Part shown: piece after piece, positions 54,696 through 63,316 of the stretch
Layout of the letters: each line of letters starts with the position of its first letter
Position numbering within the stretch: the first letter of the stretch is position 1
From: an uncultured Acetatifactor sp.
Lineage (GTDB): Bacteria > Bacillota > Clostridia > Lachnospirales > Lachnospiraceae
Reading direction: 5' to 3'
NCBI GenBank assembly: GCA_910584375.1
Contig: CAJUAH010000012.1
Location: 1 to 64,000, forward strand
Length of the DNA: 64,000 bases
Translations under genes and position numbers: made by a program
Notes under the pieces: generated by a model
The model's database searches: none
What the model was told of the DNA's origin: nothing
What the model saw: the letters and a program-made list of their open reading frames with translations, nothing else

Positions 54696-56192
54696 ATGCA
54701 GCGAGTGGGAGTGCATATGCGGGGCGTGCTGCGGGCGGCTATAGTCTGCGGCATGAGCGTGCAGATATTGCTGGGCCTGGCCTGGCTTGTAAAAAATATG
54801 GGAGGGTCGCCATCCTTTCAGGAGAGCCGCTGGCTGCTCACGGGAGAGGGCATGGCGGGGAAACTCTACAGCGGTGCGCTGTACAGAGGGCTGGCGAGAG
54901 CGCTGTCCTCCTGTCTGTGGCTCCTGTACAGCTTGCAGTTGGCGGCGGCAGCGGTGGCGGCGTACAGCCTCTCGGCCTGCTTTTTGGGAAAGGAACAGCG
55001 GCCGCTGCGCATATGGGCGGCGCTGGCGCTGACCACCGTGCCCCAGGCGCTGCAATGTCATCTGGCCGCGCTCCCCTGGTCTTTCGGCACATCGCTGCTG
55101 ATGGCGGAGACTGCCCTGTGGATAAGCCTGCTGCGGGGAGAGAACCCGGAGACTGACGGGGAGCGGGTGCGGACGGCTCTGGCTATGGCGCAGCTATGGA
55201 TGCTGCTGCTGTTAATTTTGCCTGTGTACGCTCTGTTTTCCCTGCCGCTGCTGGCGGCAGCGCTGTGGCGGGCGAGAAAGGGCGGGGGAAGAAAGCGTCG
55301 GCTGCTCTGCGGACTGGCGGGATTTGCGCTGCTGGTCTGCTGCGTGGGGGCGAACTGTGGCCTGAACCCTGCCGCATGGAATCGGGAGTTGGCGGCCAAC
55401 GCGCTGAGCCGCGCAGGCTGGCCTTCTTTCCAATATGACTATGAGTATATAACCGAACCGCTGCACAGCGAGATCGGGCTGGATACGGCCCGCAAGGTTT
55501 CCGCCTATGCGGACGGCGTAGAGATATCGCTGATCCCCAGGCTGGAGGAGCGGTATACGCCGGAGGAGACTACCTCTGTGCTGTGGGAGCTGGCAAGGTT
55601 TTGCCTGAAGAGGAATCTGCGGGCGGATGTGAAAAACGTGGTCTGGGATATGGCGGCTTATCACGCCACGCCGCCCATTCTGGCCATGCAGCTCAAGGGG
55701 AGGGCTTACGATTCCCTCAGCGGCCTGAACTATGAGCTGATGAAAGAACGGGCTCCCCTGCTGAGTCGGTATTATGTGACTTACGCGTGCAGATGGTGGT
55801 GGGTCATGCTGGGAATGGCGTTGCTCCTGGCAGGGATTACGCTGGCGGAGCGAGTCGCTTGCACGGGAAGAGCAATGCCTGTGCCTGCAGATGTTTTTGC
55901 AGAAAAAGGAAAGTCAGAGCTTACAGACGCTCACACAGGGGAAAATTCTGTGGATTCCGGCGCCTGTACAGGGAAAGAGAGAAAGTTTCACACAGGCGGC
56001 GGCAGACATCTCGGGGTGAGGGCGTTTGCACAGAGATGGTTTCCCGTTCTGGCGGGCACGGAGTGGATGATCCTGTATTTTGTGGCCCAGGGCAGCGGGA
56101 TCATGGACTATAAAAAGACCCTGTGGGTAACGGTCTTTTGGTATGTTGCCGCGCTGTCGCGGCTGGGCAACAGGAAAGGGAGAGAAAGATGA
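54696..56192 (+). CDS. Polytopic membrane protein of unknown function
   Basis: The 498-residue protein has some eight to ten hydrophobic helices, with a large outside loop around residues 245-340 (SFQYDYEYITEPLHSE onward). The loop of residues 390-440 is low-complexity and charged. I do not recognise the family. GAGAGGTAA lies before the ATG, and its end overlaps the next gene by four bases, so the two act from one transcript. A GT-C-related role is possible from context only. Confidence 0.55.
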   Translation: MQRVGVHMRGVLRAAIVCGMSVQILLGLAWLVKNMGGSPSFQESRWLLTGEGMAGKLYSGALYRGLARALSSCLWLLYSLQLAAAAVAAYSLSACFLGKEQRPLRIWAALALTTVPQALQCHLAALPWSFGTSLLMAETALWISLLRGENPETDGERVRTALAMAQLWMLLLLILPVYALFSLPLLAAALWRARKGGGRKRRLLCGLAGFALLVCCVGANCGLNPAAWNRELAANALSRAGWPSFQYDYEYITEPLHSEIGLDTARKVSAYADGVEISLIPRLEERYTPEETTSVLWELARFCLKRNLRADVKNVVWDMAAYHATPPILAMQLKGRAYDSLSGLNYELMKERAPLLSRYYVTYACRWWWVMLGMALLLAGITLAERVACTGRAMPVPADVFAEKGKSELTDAHTGENSVDSGACTGKERKFHTGGGRHLGVRAFAQRWFPVLAGTEWMILYFVAQGSGIMDYKKTLWVTVFWYVAALSRLGNRKGRER

Positions 56193-57304
56193 AAGCGGTG
56201 CTGGGCTGTTTGATACTTTGCGCATGGCTTGTGGGGATTCCGCTGCTCACAGGGGCGATTCCGGCTTTTTTTACAAAACGCCGCAGAGACCTGCCTTTTA
56301 TGTGGGTGAGCGGCTACATGCTCTCCTGGGCCCTGTTTCAGCTGGAGGCGGTGCCCCTGGTGCTGCTGCATATCCCCCAGGGATTTGCGGTGCTGGTACG
56401 GATATTCGGCTTTTCTTCGCTGGCATTGGCGGCGGTGGGCGCTTTTCTGCTGATTCGCTCCCGCAAAAGCGCACCCCGCCTGACTCTGGTCAGGGAAGAG
56501 GACGCCGGGAGCAGGACGAACCGGATCTACTGGGGGATATTTTTTGCGCTGGCGGCGCTGCAGCTGGTGCTGGCGGTGGCCATGAACTACCAGGACGGCG
56601 ACGACGCCTATTATGTGGCGGTTTCCACTCTGACGGAGAGCAGTAATACCATGTACGAGAAGATGCCCTATTCCATGGGAGTCACAGGTCTGGATCTGCG
56701 CCACGGCCTGGCCCCTTTTCCGGTCTGGATCGCTTTTCTGGCCAGGATCTCGGGGATCCCTGCAGTCAGCGTCGCCCATGTGGCGGTTCCGCTGGCCCTG
56801 ATTCCCACCACCTACCTGATCTTTTACCAGATAGGCGGGCAGCTCTTCGGTAAAAAGAAGGAAAAACTGCCGTTGTTTCTGAGCTTTACCGCTCTGCTGA
56901 CGATCTTTGGCAATTACTCGATCTACACTGCGGAGAATTTCATGCTGGCCCGCAGCCGTCAGGGGAAGGCGGCGCTGGGGAGCATCGTGATCCCGGCGGT
57001 GTTTCTGCTGTTTTTGCTGATCCTGGAGCAGACTGAACTCCAGGACGGCATGTCCCCCCAGAGTTTTTCGGGTCCGGGGAAAGGCAGGCGTAAAAGTACT
57101 GTATGGATGCTCTGGCTGCTGCTGTGCGTCACAGTGCTGGCGGCCTGTCTCTGTACCACCGTGGGCACCATGCTCATATGTCTGCTGCTGGGAGTCGGCG
57201 GCCTGTGCGCCGCTTTCGTCTACCGAAAGCCAGGCTTGGCCTGGAAGACCGCCCTGTGCTGCACTCCCGCGCTGGTCTATGCGGTGTTGTACTTTATGGT
57301 TTAA
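56189..57304 (+). CDS. DUF6077-like polytopic membrane protein
   Basis: The 371-residue protein has about nine hydrophobic helices. A loop NYQDGDDAYYVAVSTLTES carries acidic residues in a GT-C-like position, and YSIYTAENFMLARSRQGKA follows later; this resembles DUF6077-type proteins of Lachnospiraceae. It starts within the stop of the preceding gene (ATGA). It may work with the membrane protein at 57374, since both are in the same frame and only 69 nt apart, but two stop codons separate them. Confidence 0.55.
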   Translation: MKAVLGCLILCAWLVGIPLLTGAIPAFFTKRRRDLPFMWVSGYMLSWALFQLEAVPLVLLHIPQGFAVLVRIFGFSSLALAAVGAFLLIRSRKSAPRLTLVREEDAGSRTNRIYWGIFFALAALQLVLAVAMNYQDGDDAYYVAVSTLTESSNTMYEKMPYSMGVTGLDLRHGLAPFPVWIAFLARISGIPAVSVAHVAVPLALIPTTYLIFYQIGGQLFGKKKEKLPLFLSFTALLTIFGNYSIYTAENFMLARSRQGKAALGSIVIPAVFLLFLLILEQTELQDGMSPQSFSGPGKGRRKSTVWMLWLLLCVTVLAACLCTTVGTMLICLLLGVGGLCAAFVYRKPGLAWKTALCCTPALVYAVLYFMV

Positions 57305-57373
57305 GCCCTGCGGGCTGTTTTTGACACCGCCGGATAGCTGCATGCGGAAAGCGGGCAGAAAGGAGGAAATTAT

Positions 57374-58135
57374 ATGTGGGACACGGTCAGGACACTGTTC
57401 CAGGCTTTTATGGGAACAGGGCTTATCGTGGGATGGTATCTGGTATCCCTGGTATATCTGTGGTTTGCCGAAAAGGACAGACGCATTCGGGTTCTGTTCC
57501 TCTATATGCCTCTGTTGCTGCTCTTATTATACTTTAATCCCATATTTGCCCGCCTGATATGCGCGGCCACCGGGGATGAGATCTATTACCGTATCCTCTG
57601 GCTGCTGCCGATCACGGTGGTGATTGCCTATGTGACGGTGAGTATCTACGGACGGATAAAGGGCCGCAGGAAATATTGGTTTGCGCTGGTATCGGCGGTG
57701 CTGGTAACGGTCAGCGGCAGCTGCGTCTACGCCAGTCCCCATTTCCACCGGGCGGAGAATCTCTATCATATGCCCCAGGCCGTTGTGGACATCTGCGATG
57801 CGATCCAGGTGGAGGGCCGGGAGGTCATGGCGGTATTTCCCAAGGAGATGCTCTCCTTTGTGCGCCAGTACACGCCCCTGGTATGCATGCCCTACGGGAG
57901 AGAGATGCTGGTGAGCCAATGGAAGGCAGAAAATCCGCTGTACGACGCCATGGAGGCGCAGGTGCTGGATATGGATGTGATCCTGCCTCTGGCAAAGACC
58001 TATTCCAGCCACTTTGTCATCGTGCCGGAGCATAAACCGATCACGGGGGATCCCGAGGAGTACGGCTTTACGCTGATCGATCATATAGACGGCTATGCCG
58101 TTTATCAGGATACCAGCGTATACATCGGCCTGTGA
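57374..58135 (+). CDS. Membrane protein with C-terminal soluble domain, unknown
   Basis: The 253-residue protein has three or four hydrophobic helices in the first 125 residues and a soluble domain after them (VVDICDAIQVEGREVMAVFPK onward). The soluble part resembles the C-terminal domains of the larger GT-C-like proteins in this island. It may be a companion subunit or the detached end of the DUF6077-like protein just before it. AAAGGAGG precedes the ATG. Confidence 0.55.
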   Translation: MWDTVRTLFQAFMGTGLIVGWYLVSLVYLWFAEKDRRIRVLFLYMPLLLLLLYFNPIFARLICAATGDEIYYRILWLLPITVVIAYVTVSIYGRIKGRRKYWFALVSAVLVTVSGSCVYASPHFHRAENLYHMPQAVVDICDAIQVEGREVMAVFPKEMLSFVRQYTPLVCMPYGREMLVSQWKAENPLYDAMEAQVLDMDVILPLAKTYSSHFVIVPEHKPITGDPEEYGFTLIDHIDGYAVYQDTSVYIGL

Positions 58136-58265
58136 GCATACATGGCTCTGATCGTCAGCCGCCGCCATGCATGCGGGGAAAGGGGCTGAGAAAGAGTCCG
58201 TCCTGCAATTCTGAACAACGGTTTTGAGCAACGCGACACTGCGGGTATGCCGGAAAGAGGAAAAA

Positions 58266-59552
58266 ATGAGAGTCTTGTGGGTATGTAATATCATGCTGCC
58301 GGTGATCGCCCGGGCCCTGGGGCGGGAGTGCAGCAACAAGGAGGGCTGGCTGGCTGGTCTGATGGACACACTGTTGGCGGAGAGTCCCCAGGTGGAGCTG
58401 GGGGTGGCGTTTCCCGTATCTCCCGGAGAAGAGATGATCCGGGGGGAGACGGCGGGGGTGCGCTATTACGGCTTTCGGGAGGACACGGGAAAGCCGGAGA
58501 ACTACGACTCCGGCCTGGAGCGGGATATGGAGGCGATACTGGGGGATTTCCAGCCGGGGCTGCTGCACTGTTTCGGCACCGAGTATCCCCATACGCTGGC
58601 GGCGGTGCGGGCCTATGGCAAGCCGGATCATACGTTGATCGGCATACAGGGTCTGTGCGCGGTATATGCGGACGCCTATATGGCCAACCTTCCCGGAGAG
58701 ATACAACATGCGGTCACTTTCCGGGACTGGCTGAAAAGAGACAGTCTCCCCCGGCAGCAGGAAAAGTTTCGCCGCCGGGGACAGTGGGAGCAGGAGGCGG
58801 TGCGGCTCACCGGCCATGTGGCGGGGCGCACGGACTGGGACAGATATTGGACGGCGCAGTGGAATCCCCAAGTCCGGTATCACCTGCTGCGGGAAACCCT
58901 GCGCCCCTGCTTTTATCAGGGGGAGTGGCGTTATACAGACTGCCGCAGGCACAGTATTTTCATGAGCCAGGGGGATTACCCCATCAAGGGCCTGCATTAT
59001 ATGCTGGACGCCATGCCCGCTGTTCTGGAAAAATACCCCGACGCCCATCTTTATGTGGCGGGCAACTGTCTGCTGCGAAGCGGGCCTGCCGCGCGGCTGA
59101 AGATCTCTGCCTACGGAAGGCATCTGGAGAGGCAGATCAGGGAACATGGGCTGGCGGAGCATGTGACCTTTTTGGGCAGCCGGACGGGGGAGCAGATGAA
59201 GGAGCAGTATCTGAGTTGCAACGCCTATGTCTGCGTATCTTCCATTGAAAATTCCCCCAATTCCCTGGGGGAGGCCATGCTCCTGGGCGTTCCCGCAGTG
59301 GTCGGGGAAACGGGAGGGATCGGCAGTATGATCGCCCCGGACGAGGGCTGGGTCTTCCCGGGATATGTCGGGGAGGGCAGCGGGGAGCGGGAGCGGATCA
59401 GCGCGGCCCTCGCCCGCTGCGTGCTGGAAGTGTTCGACCTGGGAGAACAGGCGGCGGAGCGGACGGAAAAAGCCCGGATCCATGCCGGACTGACCCATGA
59501 CGGCGCTGCCAACTTAAAGCAGCTGATGGATCTGTATGAGGAATTAGCGTGA
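58266..59552 (+). CDS. Family 4 glycosyltransferase
   Basis: The 428-residue protein has a GT-B fold. It starts RVLWVCNIMLPVIARALGRE, and the second half contains SQGDYPIKGLHYMLDA, VTFLGSRTGEQM and ENSPNSLGEAMLLGVP, where the glutamate of the E-x7-E region binds the donor. VGETGGIGSM follows. It is cytoplasmic or peripheral. GAAAGAGG precedes ATG 58266. It is followed after 13 nt by another GT4 gene. Confidence 0.85.
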   Translation: MRVLWVCNIMLPVIARALGRECSNKEGWLAGLMDTLLAESPQVELGVAFPVSPGEEMIRGETAGVRYYGFREDTGKPENYDSGLERDMEAILGDFQPGLLHCFGTEYPHTLAAVRAYGKPDHTLIGIQGLCAVYADAYMANLPGEIQHAVTFRDWLKRDSLPRQQEKFRRRGQWEQEAVRLTGHVAGRTDWDRYWTAQWNPQVRYHLLRETLRPCFYQGEWRYTDCRRHSIFMSQGDYPIKGLHYMLDAMPAVLEKYPDAHLYVAGNCLLRSGPAARLKISAYGRHLERQIREHGLAEHVTFLGSRTGEQMKEQYLSCNAYVCVSSIENSPNSLGEAMLLGVPAVVGETGGIGSMIAPDEGWVFPGYVGEGSGERERISAALARCVLEVFDLGEQAAERTEKARIHAGLTHDGAANLKQLMDLYEELA

Positions 59553-59565
59553 GAGGAATCTGCAT

Positions 59566-60726
59566 ATGCGGCTTGTTTTCGTATCCAATTATATCAATCA
59601 TCACCAGATGCCGGTGAGCCTGGAGCTTGACCGGCTGTGCCGCCTTCAGGGAGGGGATTACGTCTTTGTGCAGACGGAGCCCATGGAGCGGGAGCGGGTG
59701 GCTATGGGCTGGGGAGAGGATTTGGATAATGCGGCGTTTGTCCGGAACTATTGGGAGGACGAAAAGGGCTGTCAGCAATTGATCGACCGGGCGGACGCGG
59801 TGATCTTTGGCGGCTGTGAAGAGGAGAAGTATATACAGGCCAGGCTGCGGGACGGCGTCCCCGTATGGCGCTACAGCGAACCCCTGTATAAGACCGGACG
59901 GTACAAATGGATCAGCCCCCGAGGACTGCTCAAAAAATATCATGACCACACCCGGTATCGGAAAAGCCGGGTATATCTGCTCTGCGCGGGCGCTTATGTG
60001 GCAGGGGATTTCCGGCTGGTGGGGGCCTATGGGGGAAAGAGATTCCGTTATGGGTATTTCCCGGCGCTGCGGCAGCAGGACATAGAGGCGCTGCTTACGG
60101 ACAAGGAGCAGAGCGGCAGGAAACTGCGGCTGCTCTGGGCGGCGCGCATGATTGACTGGAAACATCCCGAGACGGCGCTGCGGGTGGCGACGGCGCTGCG
60201 GCAGCAGGGTGTGGATTTTCAGATGGATATGATCGGCGACGGAGTCATGCTCCCGCAGATGCGGGAACTGGCGGCGGCGCTGGGTGTGGCGGAGCAGGTA
60301 TCTTTTCCGGGATACCGCAGTCCCCAGGAGACCCGGGAATATATGGAAAAGGCGCATATTTTTCTGGCCACCAGCGACAGGCAGGAGGGGTGGGGAGCCG
60401 TGGTCAATGAGGCCATGAACAGCGGCTGCGCCCTGATAGCCGGGAAGGGCATGGGGGCGGCCCCCTATCTGGTAAAACACGGTGAAAACGGCTATCTGTT
60501 CGATCACAGGAGGCCGGAGCAGGCGGCGGAGCTCGCCCTGGGACTGGCCCGGGACGCGGGGTTGCGCCGCCGTCTGGGAACCGCCGCCTACGAGACCGTG
60601 CGCAGCCTGTGGAATCCCCAGGTCGCGGCGCAGCGGCTCTATGCCTGCATGGAGGCGGAGCTTGCGGGAGAAAAGATCCCGGAGTATGCAGACGGCCCTC
60701 TGAGCAGGGACAGGGTCTGCCTGTAA
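59566..60726 (+). CDS. Family 4 glycosyltransferase
   Basis: The 386-residue GT-B protein begins RLVFVSNYINHHQMPVS, a start seen in polysaccharide GT4 enzymes. The second half has LLWAARMIDWKHPETAL, GDGVMLPQMR, VSFPGYRSPQETREYM and EGWGAVVNEAMNSGC, the donor-binding region. GAGAGGAA precedes the ATG. The 160-nt gap after it holds no recognisable gene or signal apart from the ribosome site of the next. Confidence 0.85.
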   Translation: MRLVFVSNYINHHQMPVSLELDRLCRLQGGDYVFVQTEPMERERVAMGWGEDLDNAAFVRNYWEDEKGCQQLIDRADAVIFGGCEEEKYIQARLRDGVPVWRYSEPLYKTGRYKWISPRGLLKKYHDHTRYRKSRVYLLCAGAYVAGDFRLVGAYGGKRFRYGYFPALRQQDIEALLTDKEQSGRKLRLLWAARMIDWKHPETALRVATALRQQGVDFQMDMIGDGVMLPQMRELAAALGVAEQVSFPGYRSPQETREYMEKAHIFLATSDRQEGWGAVVNEAMNSGCALIAGKGMGAAPYLVKHGENGYLFDHRRPEQAAELALGLARDAGLRRRLGTAAYETVRSLWNPQVAAQRLYACMEAELAGEKIPEYADGPLSRDRVCL

Positions 60727-60886
60727 GTATGGGGTGGACCAGCGACCGGGACGGCGGCGAAGTTACCCGGCAAGGATAAGGTCCGGCTGCGGGGCAGTGA
60801 GCAAAAAAGGGACGGAAACCGGGGATGTACGAAGTCTCACGCAATAACAGGGACTGGTACCCATGTTGCGGATAAGCGAGGTAGAT

Positions 60887-61906
60887 ATGGATACAGGAGA
60901 ATACAGAGAGAAGGCATGCGGTCCGCTGATCAGCGTGATCGTGCCGGTGTATAATATCATGGACTATCTGCCCAGATGCGTGCAGTCCTTAAAGCGGCAG
61001 AGCTATGAAAATCTGGAGATTCTGCTGGTGGACGACGGCTCCACCGACGGCACGGGCCGGCTCTGCGACGAGCTGGCTGCCGGGGACGGGCGTATCCGCG
61101 CGCTGCACAAGGAAAATGGGGGCACTTCCTCGGCCCGCAATCTGGGAATAGAGGAGGCAAGGGGGGAGTTTCTGGGCTTTGCGGACAGCGACGACTATAT
61201 AGAGCCGGATATGTACGCGCGTTTATGTGAGGCAATCAGGGGAAAAGAGGACTGGCTGGTACAGGTAGGGCGGGATGAGGTGGATGAGCAGGGCGGACAG
61301 CTGCCCGGCATCTGTGAGATCCCGGAGGAGGAGCAGTCTTTCGCCGCCGTGGATTTTCTGCGGGAACTGCTGCTGCACAGGGGGGACTGCTCTTTTTGCA
61401 CAAAACTGGTTCCCCGGCGGCTGCTGGGAGAAGACCGTTTCCCGGAGGAGGAGCTCAACGAGGATTTTCATCTGATGATCCGTCTTTTGCAGCGGACCCG
61501 GGGCGTAGTGTCCCTGCCGGTGTGCGGGTATCATGTGTTTTACCGTCTGGGCAGTAATACCCGGAGAAAACAGGAAAATGATTTTTCCAGAGTGTTTGCA
61601 GACAATGTGAACAACGCGGATATGGTTCTGGGGCTGGTGGAGAAACGATATCCCGAGCTGCGGCCTGTGGCGGTGCGGTTCGGTCTGTACCAGAGGCTGG
61701 ATTATCTGCTGCATATCCCCGTGGGGCAGATGCGCCGGGATCATGGACAATACCGGGCCATTGTGGGGTTCCTGCGGCGGCATGTGAGGGATACGGTGCG
61801 CTCGCCCTATCTGACCGCCAGAAACAAGCTGTATCTGCTGGCGTTGACCGCAACGCCAAAGACGGTGCGGCGGCTGCACCGCTTTTTGAAAAAGCTGCGA
61901 TCCTGA
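60887..61906 (+). CDS. Family 2 glycosyltransferase
   Basis: The 339-residue protein has the GT-A core: ISVIVPVYNIMDYLPRCV, LVDDGSTDGT, NGGTSSARNLGIEEARGE and the metal motif GFADSDDYI. It is the EpsJ/WcaA-type of capsule and exopolysaccharide transferases. ATG 60887 has GAGGTAG upstream; 60863 is also in frame. It is the last plus-strand gene before the minus-strand SGNH gene, whose end is seven bases away. No terminator was seen between them. Confidence 0.88.
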   Translation: MDTGEYREKACGPLISVIVPVYNIMDYLPRCVQSLKRQSYENLEILLVDDGSTDGTGRLCDELAAGDGRIRALHKENGGTSSARNLGIEEARGEFLGFADSDDYIEPDMYARLCEAIRGKEDWLVQVGRDEVDEQGGQLPGICEIPEEEQSFAAVDFLRELLLHRGDCSFCTKLVPRRLLGEDRFPEEELNEDFHLMIRLLQRTRGVVSLPVCGYHVFYRLGSNTRRKQENDFSRVFADNVNNADMVLGLVEKRYPELRPVAVRFGLYQRLDYLLHIPVGQMRRDHGQYRAIVGFLRRHVRDTVRSPYLTARNKLYLLALTATPKTVRRLHRFLKKLRS

Positions 61907-61913
61907 TTTCCGC

Positions 61914-63089
61914 TCAGTCAAAGTATTCCAGGGCGTAGACAAAGCGCTCCGCCAGCCTCCGGCGTCCGGCGGCGTTCAGGTGCAGGTGATCGGTCAGATA
62001 GTCTCCGGCGTTTTCCTCATTGACGGTTCCGTAGATATTGTCCAGGTAGGATACCGAGTGCAGGTAGGCGATCCGTTCCAGATTGCCTGCGTAGGTAGAC
62101 AGGGAATAGCCGGTGGACTTGTGGATATCGCTGCTGATGTACTCCCCGTTTTCGTCCACATAGTAGGCGTAGGTGGGAGACATGACGATGATCCGCAGAT
62201 GCGGGAAGGCATTGCACAGCAGATCCAGACTGGCCTCCATATTGCCCGCAAAGGTCTGAATGTCCGTGGTGTTCAGCATATTGTACAACGGACGTTCCTC
62301 CAGATAATCGGTGGCGTCATACATGATCGCCAGTACATCCACATTCTGAAAATCCAGCGTGGAGAGGGTGTCGTAGGCATAGCGGGCGTCCTCGGGCGCA
62401 GAGTCCCCCATGGCGTCAAAAGCGCTCTCATATATGGAGGTGTTCTGCAGCGCGATCAGAGTGCTGAGCCAGTATAGATTGAAGGCGTCCATGGGATCCT
62501 CGTTTGCCAGAAAGGTTTCCCGTGCGGCAGCCAGATGGGAGTCGGCCACGGAACAGTTGTATATGGCGGCGTCGGTCATCTGGCCGATCAGGCTGACGAC
62601 GCCGTCATCGGAGTCCCGCCCTTCGGCAAAGGGGGAGTTGCCCAGCAGTACCACCGTCCGTACGCCGTCTGTATCCTGTCGCCTGTCAGCGGGAACATTT
62701 ACCATATGATCCAGCACTTCGATTAAATCATTGTCGTCGAACTCGGCGTCGGGATCGAAAAAAGAGGGTACGCGGGTTCCCCAGTTGGCAAAGCGAAAAT
62801 AGATCAGACCCACGCACAGCGCCAGTATCAGGACAAAAGCGATATGCCAGATAAGGCGGCGCGCGGAGCCGCCGGACTTCGCAGGCTCGTCCTCCGGATC
62901 TTCGAAGGCAGAGTCTTGCGAGTCCTCGAAGGCAGTGTCCTCCGAATCCTCGCAGGTAATGTCTTCTGATTCTTCAAAGGCAATGTCCTTTGGATCCTCA
63001 CGGTAAATGTCCTCCGGGTTTTTATCCAAATCGATGATCTCTATATTGGGTATATTGGATTTCCTGTGCGGTGTATGTTCCTGCTGCAT
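61914..63089 (-). CDS. Divergent membrane-anchored SGNH-like protein with acidic repeat tail
   Basis: The 391-residue protein has an acidic cytoplasmic N-terminus of about 70 residues made of 8-residue repeats, one membrane helix (about 77-97), and an outside domain. The SGNH blocks are altered: GNSPFA replaces GDS, YDATDY stands where GxND is expected, and TDHLHLN keeps the last Asp-x-x-His. Serine and the Asp/His pair remain, so catalysis is possible. Strong promoter at 63114-63142; GCGAGG precedes the ATG. Confidence 0.7.
   Translation of the reverse strand: MQQEHTPHRKSNIPNIEIIDLDKNPEDIYREDPKDIAFEESEDITCEDSEDTAFEDSQDSAFEDPEDEPAKSGGSARRLIWHIAFVLILALCVGLIYFRFANWGTRVPSFFDPDAEFDDNDLIEVLDHMVNVPADRRQDTDGVRTVVLLGNSPFAEGRDSDDGVVSLIGQMTDAAIYNCSVADSHLAAARETFLANEDPMDAFNLYWLSTLIALQNTSIYESAFDAMGDSAPEDARYAYDTLSTLDFQNVDVLAIMYDATDYLEERPLYNMLNTTDIQTFAGNMEASLDLLCNAFPHLRIIVMSPTYAYYVDENGEYISSDIHKSTGYSLSTYAGNLERIAYLHSVSYLDNIYGTVNEENAGDYLTDHLHLNAAGRRRLAERFVYALEYFD
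62901..63020 (-). repeat. 24-nt tandem repeat inside the SGNH-like gene at 61914
   Basis: Five 24-nt units encode acidic octapeptides of the type EDSEDTAF. The frame is kept whatever the copy number. Confidence 0.8.
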
Positions 63090-63113
63090 GGCGTACCTCG
63101 CTTTCTGTCTCCT

Positions 63114-63142
63114 ATTCTACTATCATCCTCGCCGGATGTCCA
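63114..63142 (-). promoter_or_regulatory. Sigma-A promoter for the SGNH-like gene
   Basis: On the minus strand TGGACA (63137-63142), 17 nt and TAGAAT (63114-63119) lie 25 bases before the ATG at 63089. Confidence 0.7.
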
Positions 63143-63217
63143 CAATGAAATGGGGAGAGGCCGGATCATGCCTTATTTTGCGGAGAAATTAAGATTTTAT
63201 GAATGTACCTTTTTCCC

Positions 63218-63247
63218 TTGCGGCAGCGGGGGATTCAATGGTATACT
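63218..63247 (+). promoter_or_regulatory. Putative sigma-A promoter for the acidic-repeat gene
   Basis: TTGCGG (63218-63223), 18 nt and TATACT (63242-63247) precede the ATG at 63311 by 63 bases. Confidence 0.5.
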
Positions 63248-63279
63248 GTACAGCAGAAAACGCCCTGATAGTAAGGCCG

Positions 63280-63316
63280 TGCCCGCTGGAGTGGGTAGAT
63301 GGGAGCTGACATGAGA
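63280..63316 (+). promoter_or_regulatory. Leader hairpin shared with the gene at 17763
   Basis: 31 of 37 bases match 17732-17768, including TGCCC, GGG-A, the GGGAG ribosome site and the start codon context. Confidence 0.45.

Noticed and set aside
56189..58135. The two membrane genes as one gene split by a stop
   Set aside because: They are in the same frame, but a TAA and a TAG lie between them and the second has its own AAAGGAGG, so two genes is the better reading.
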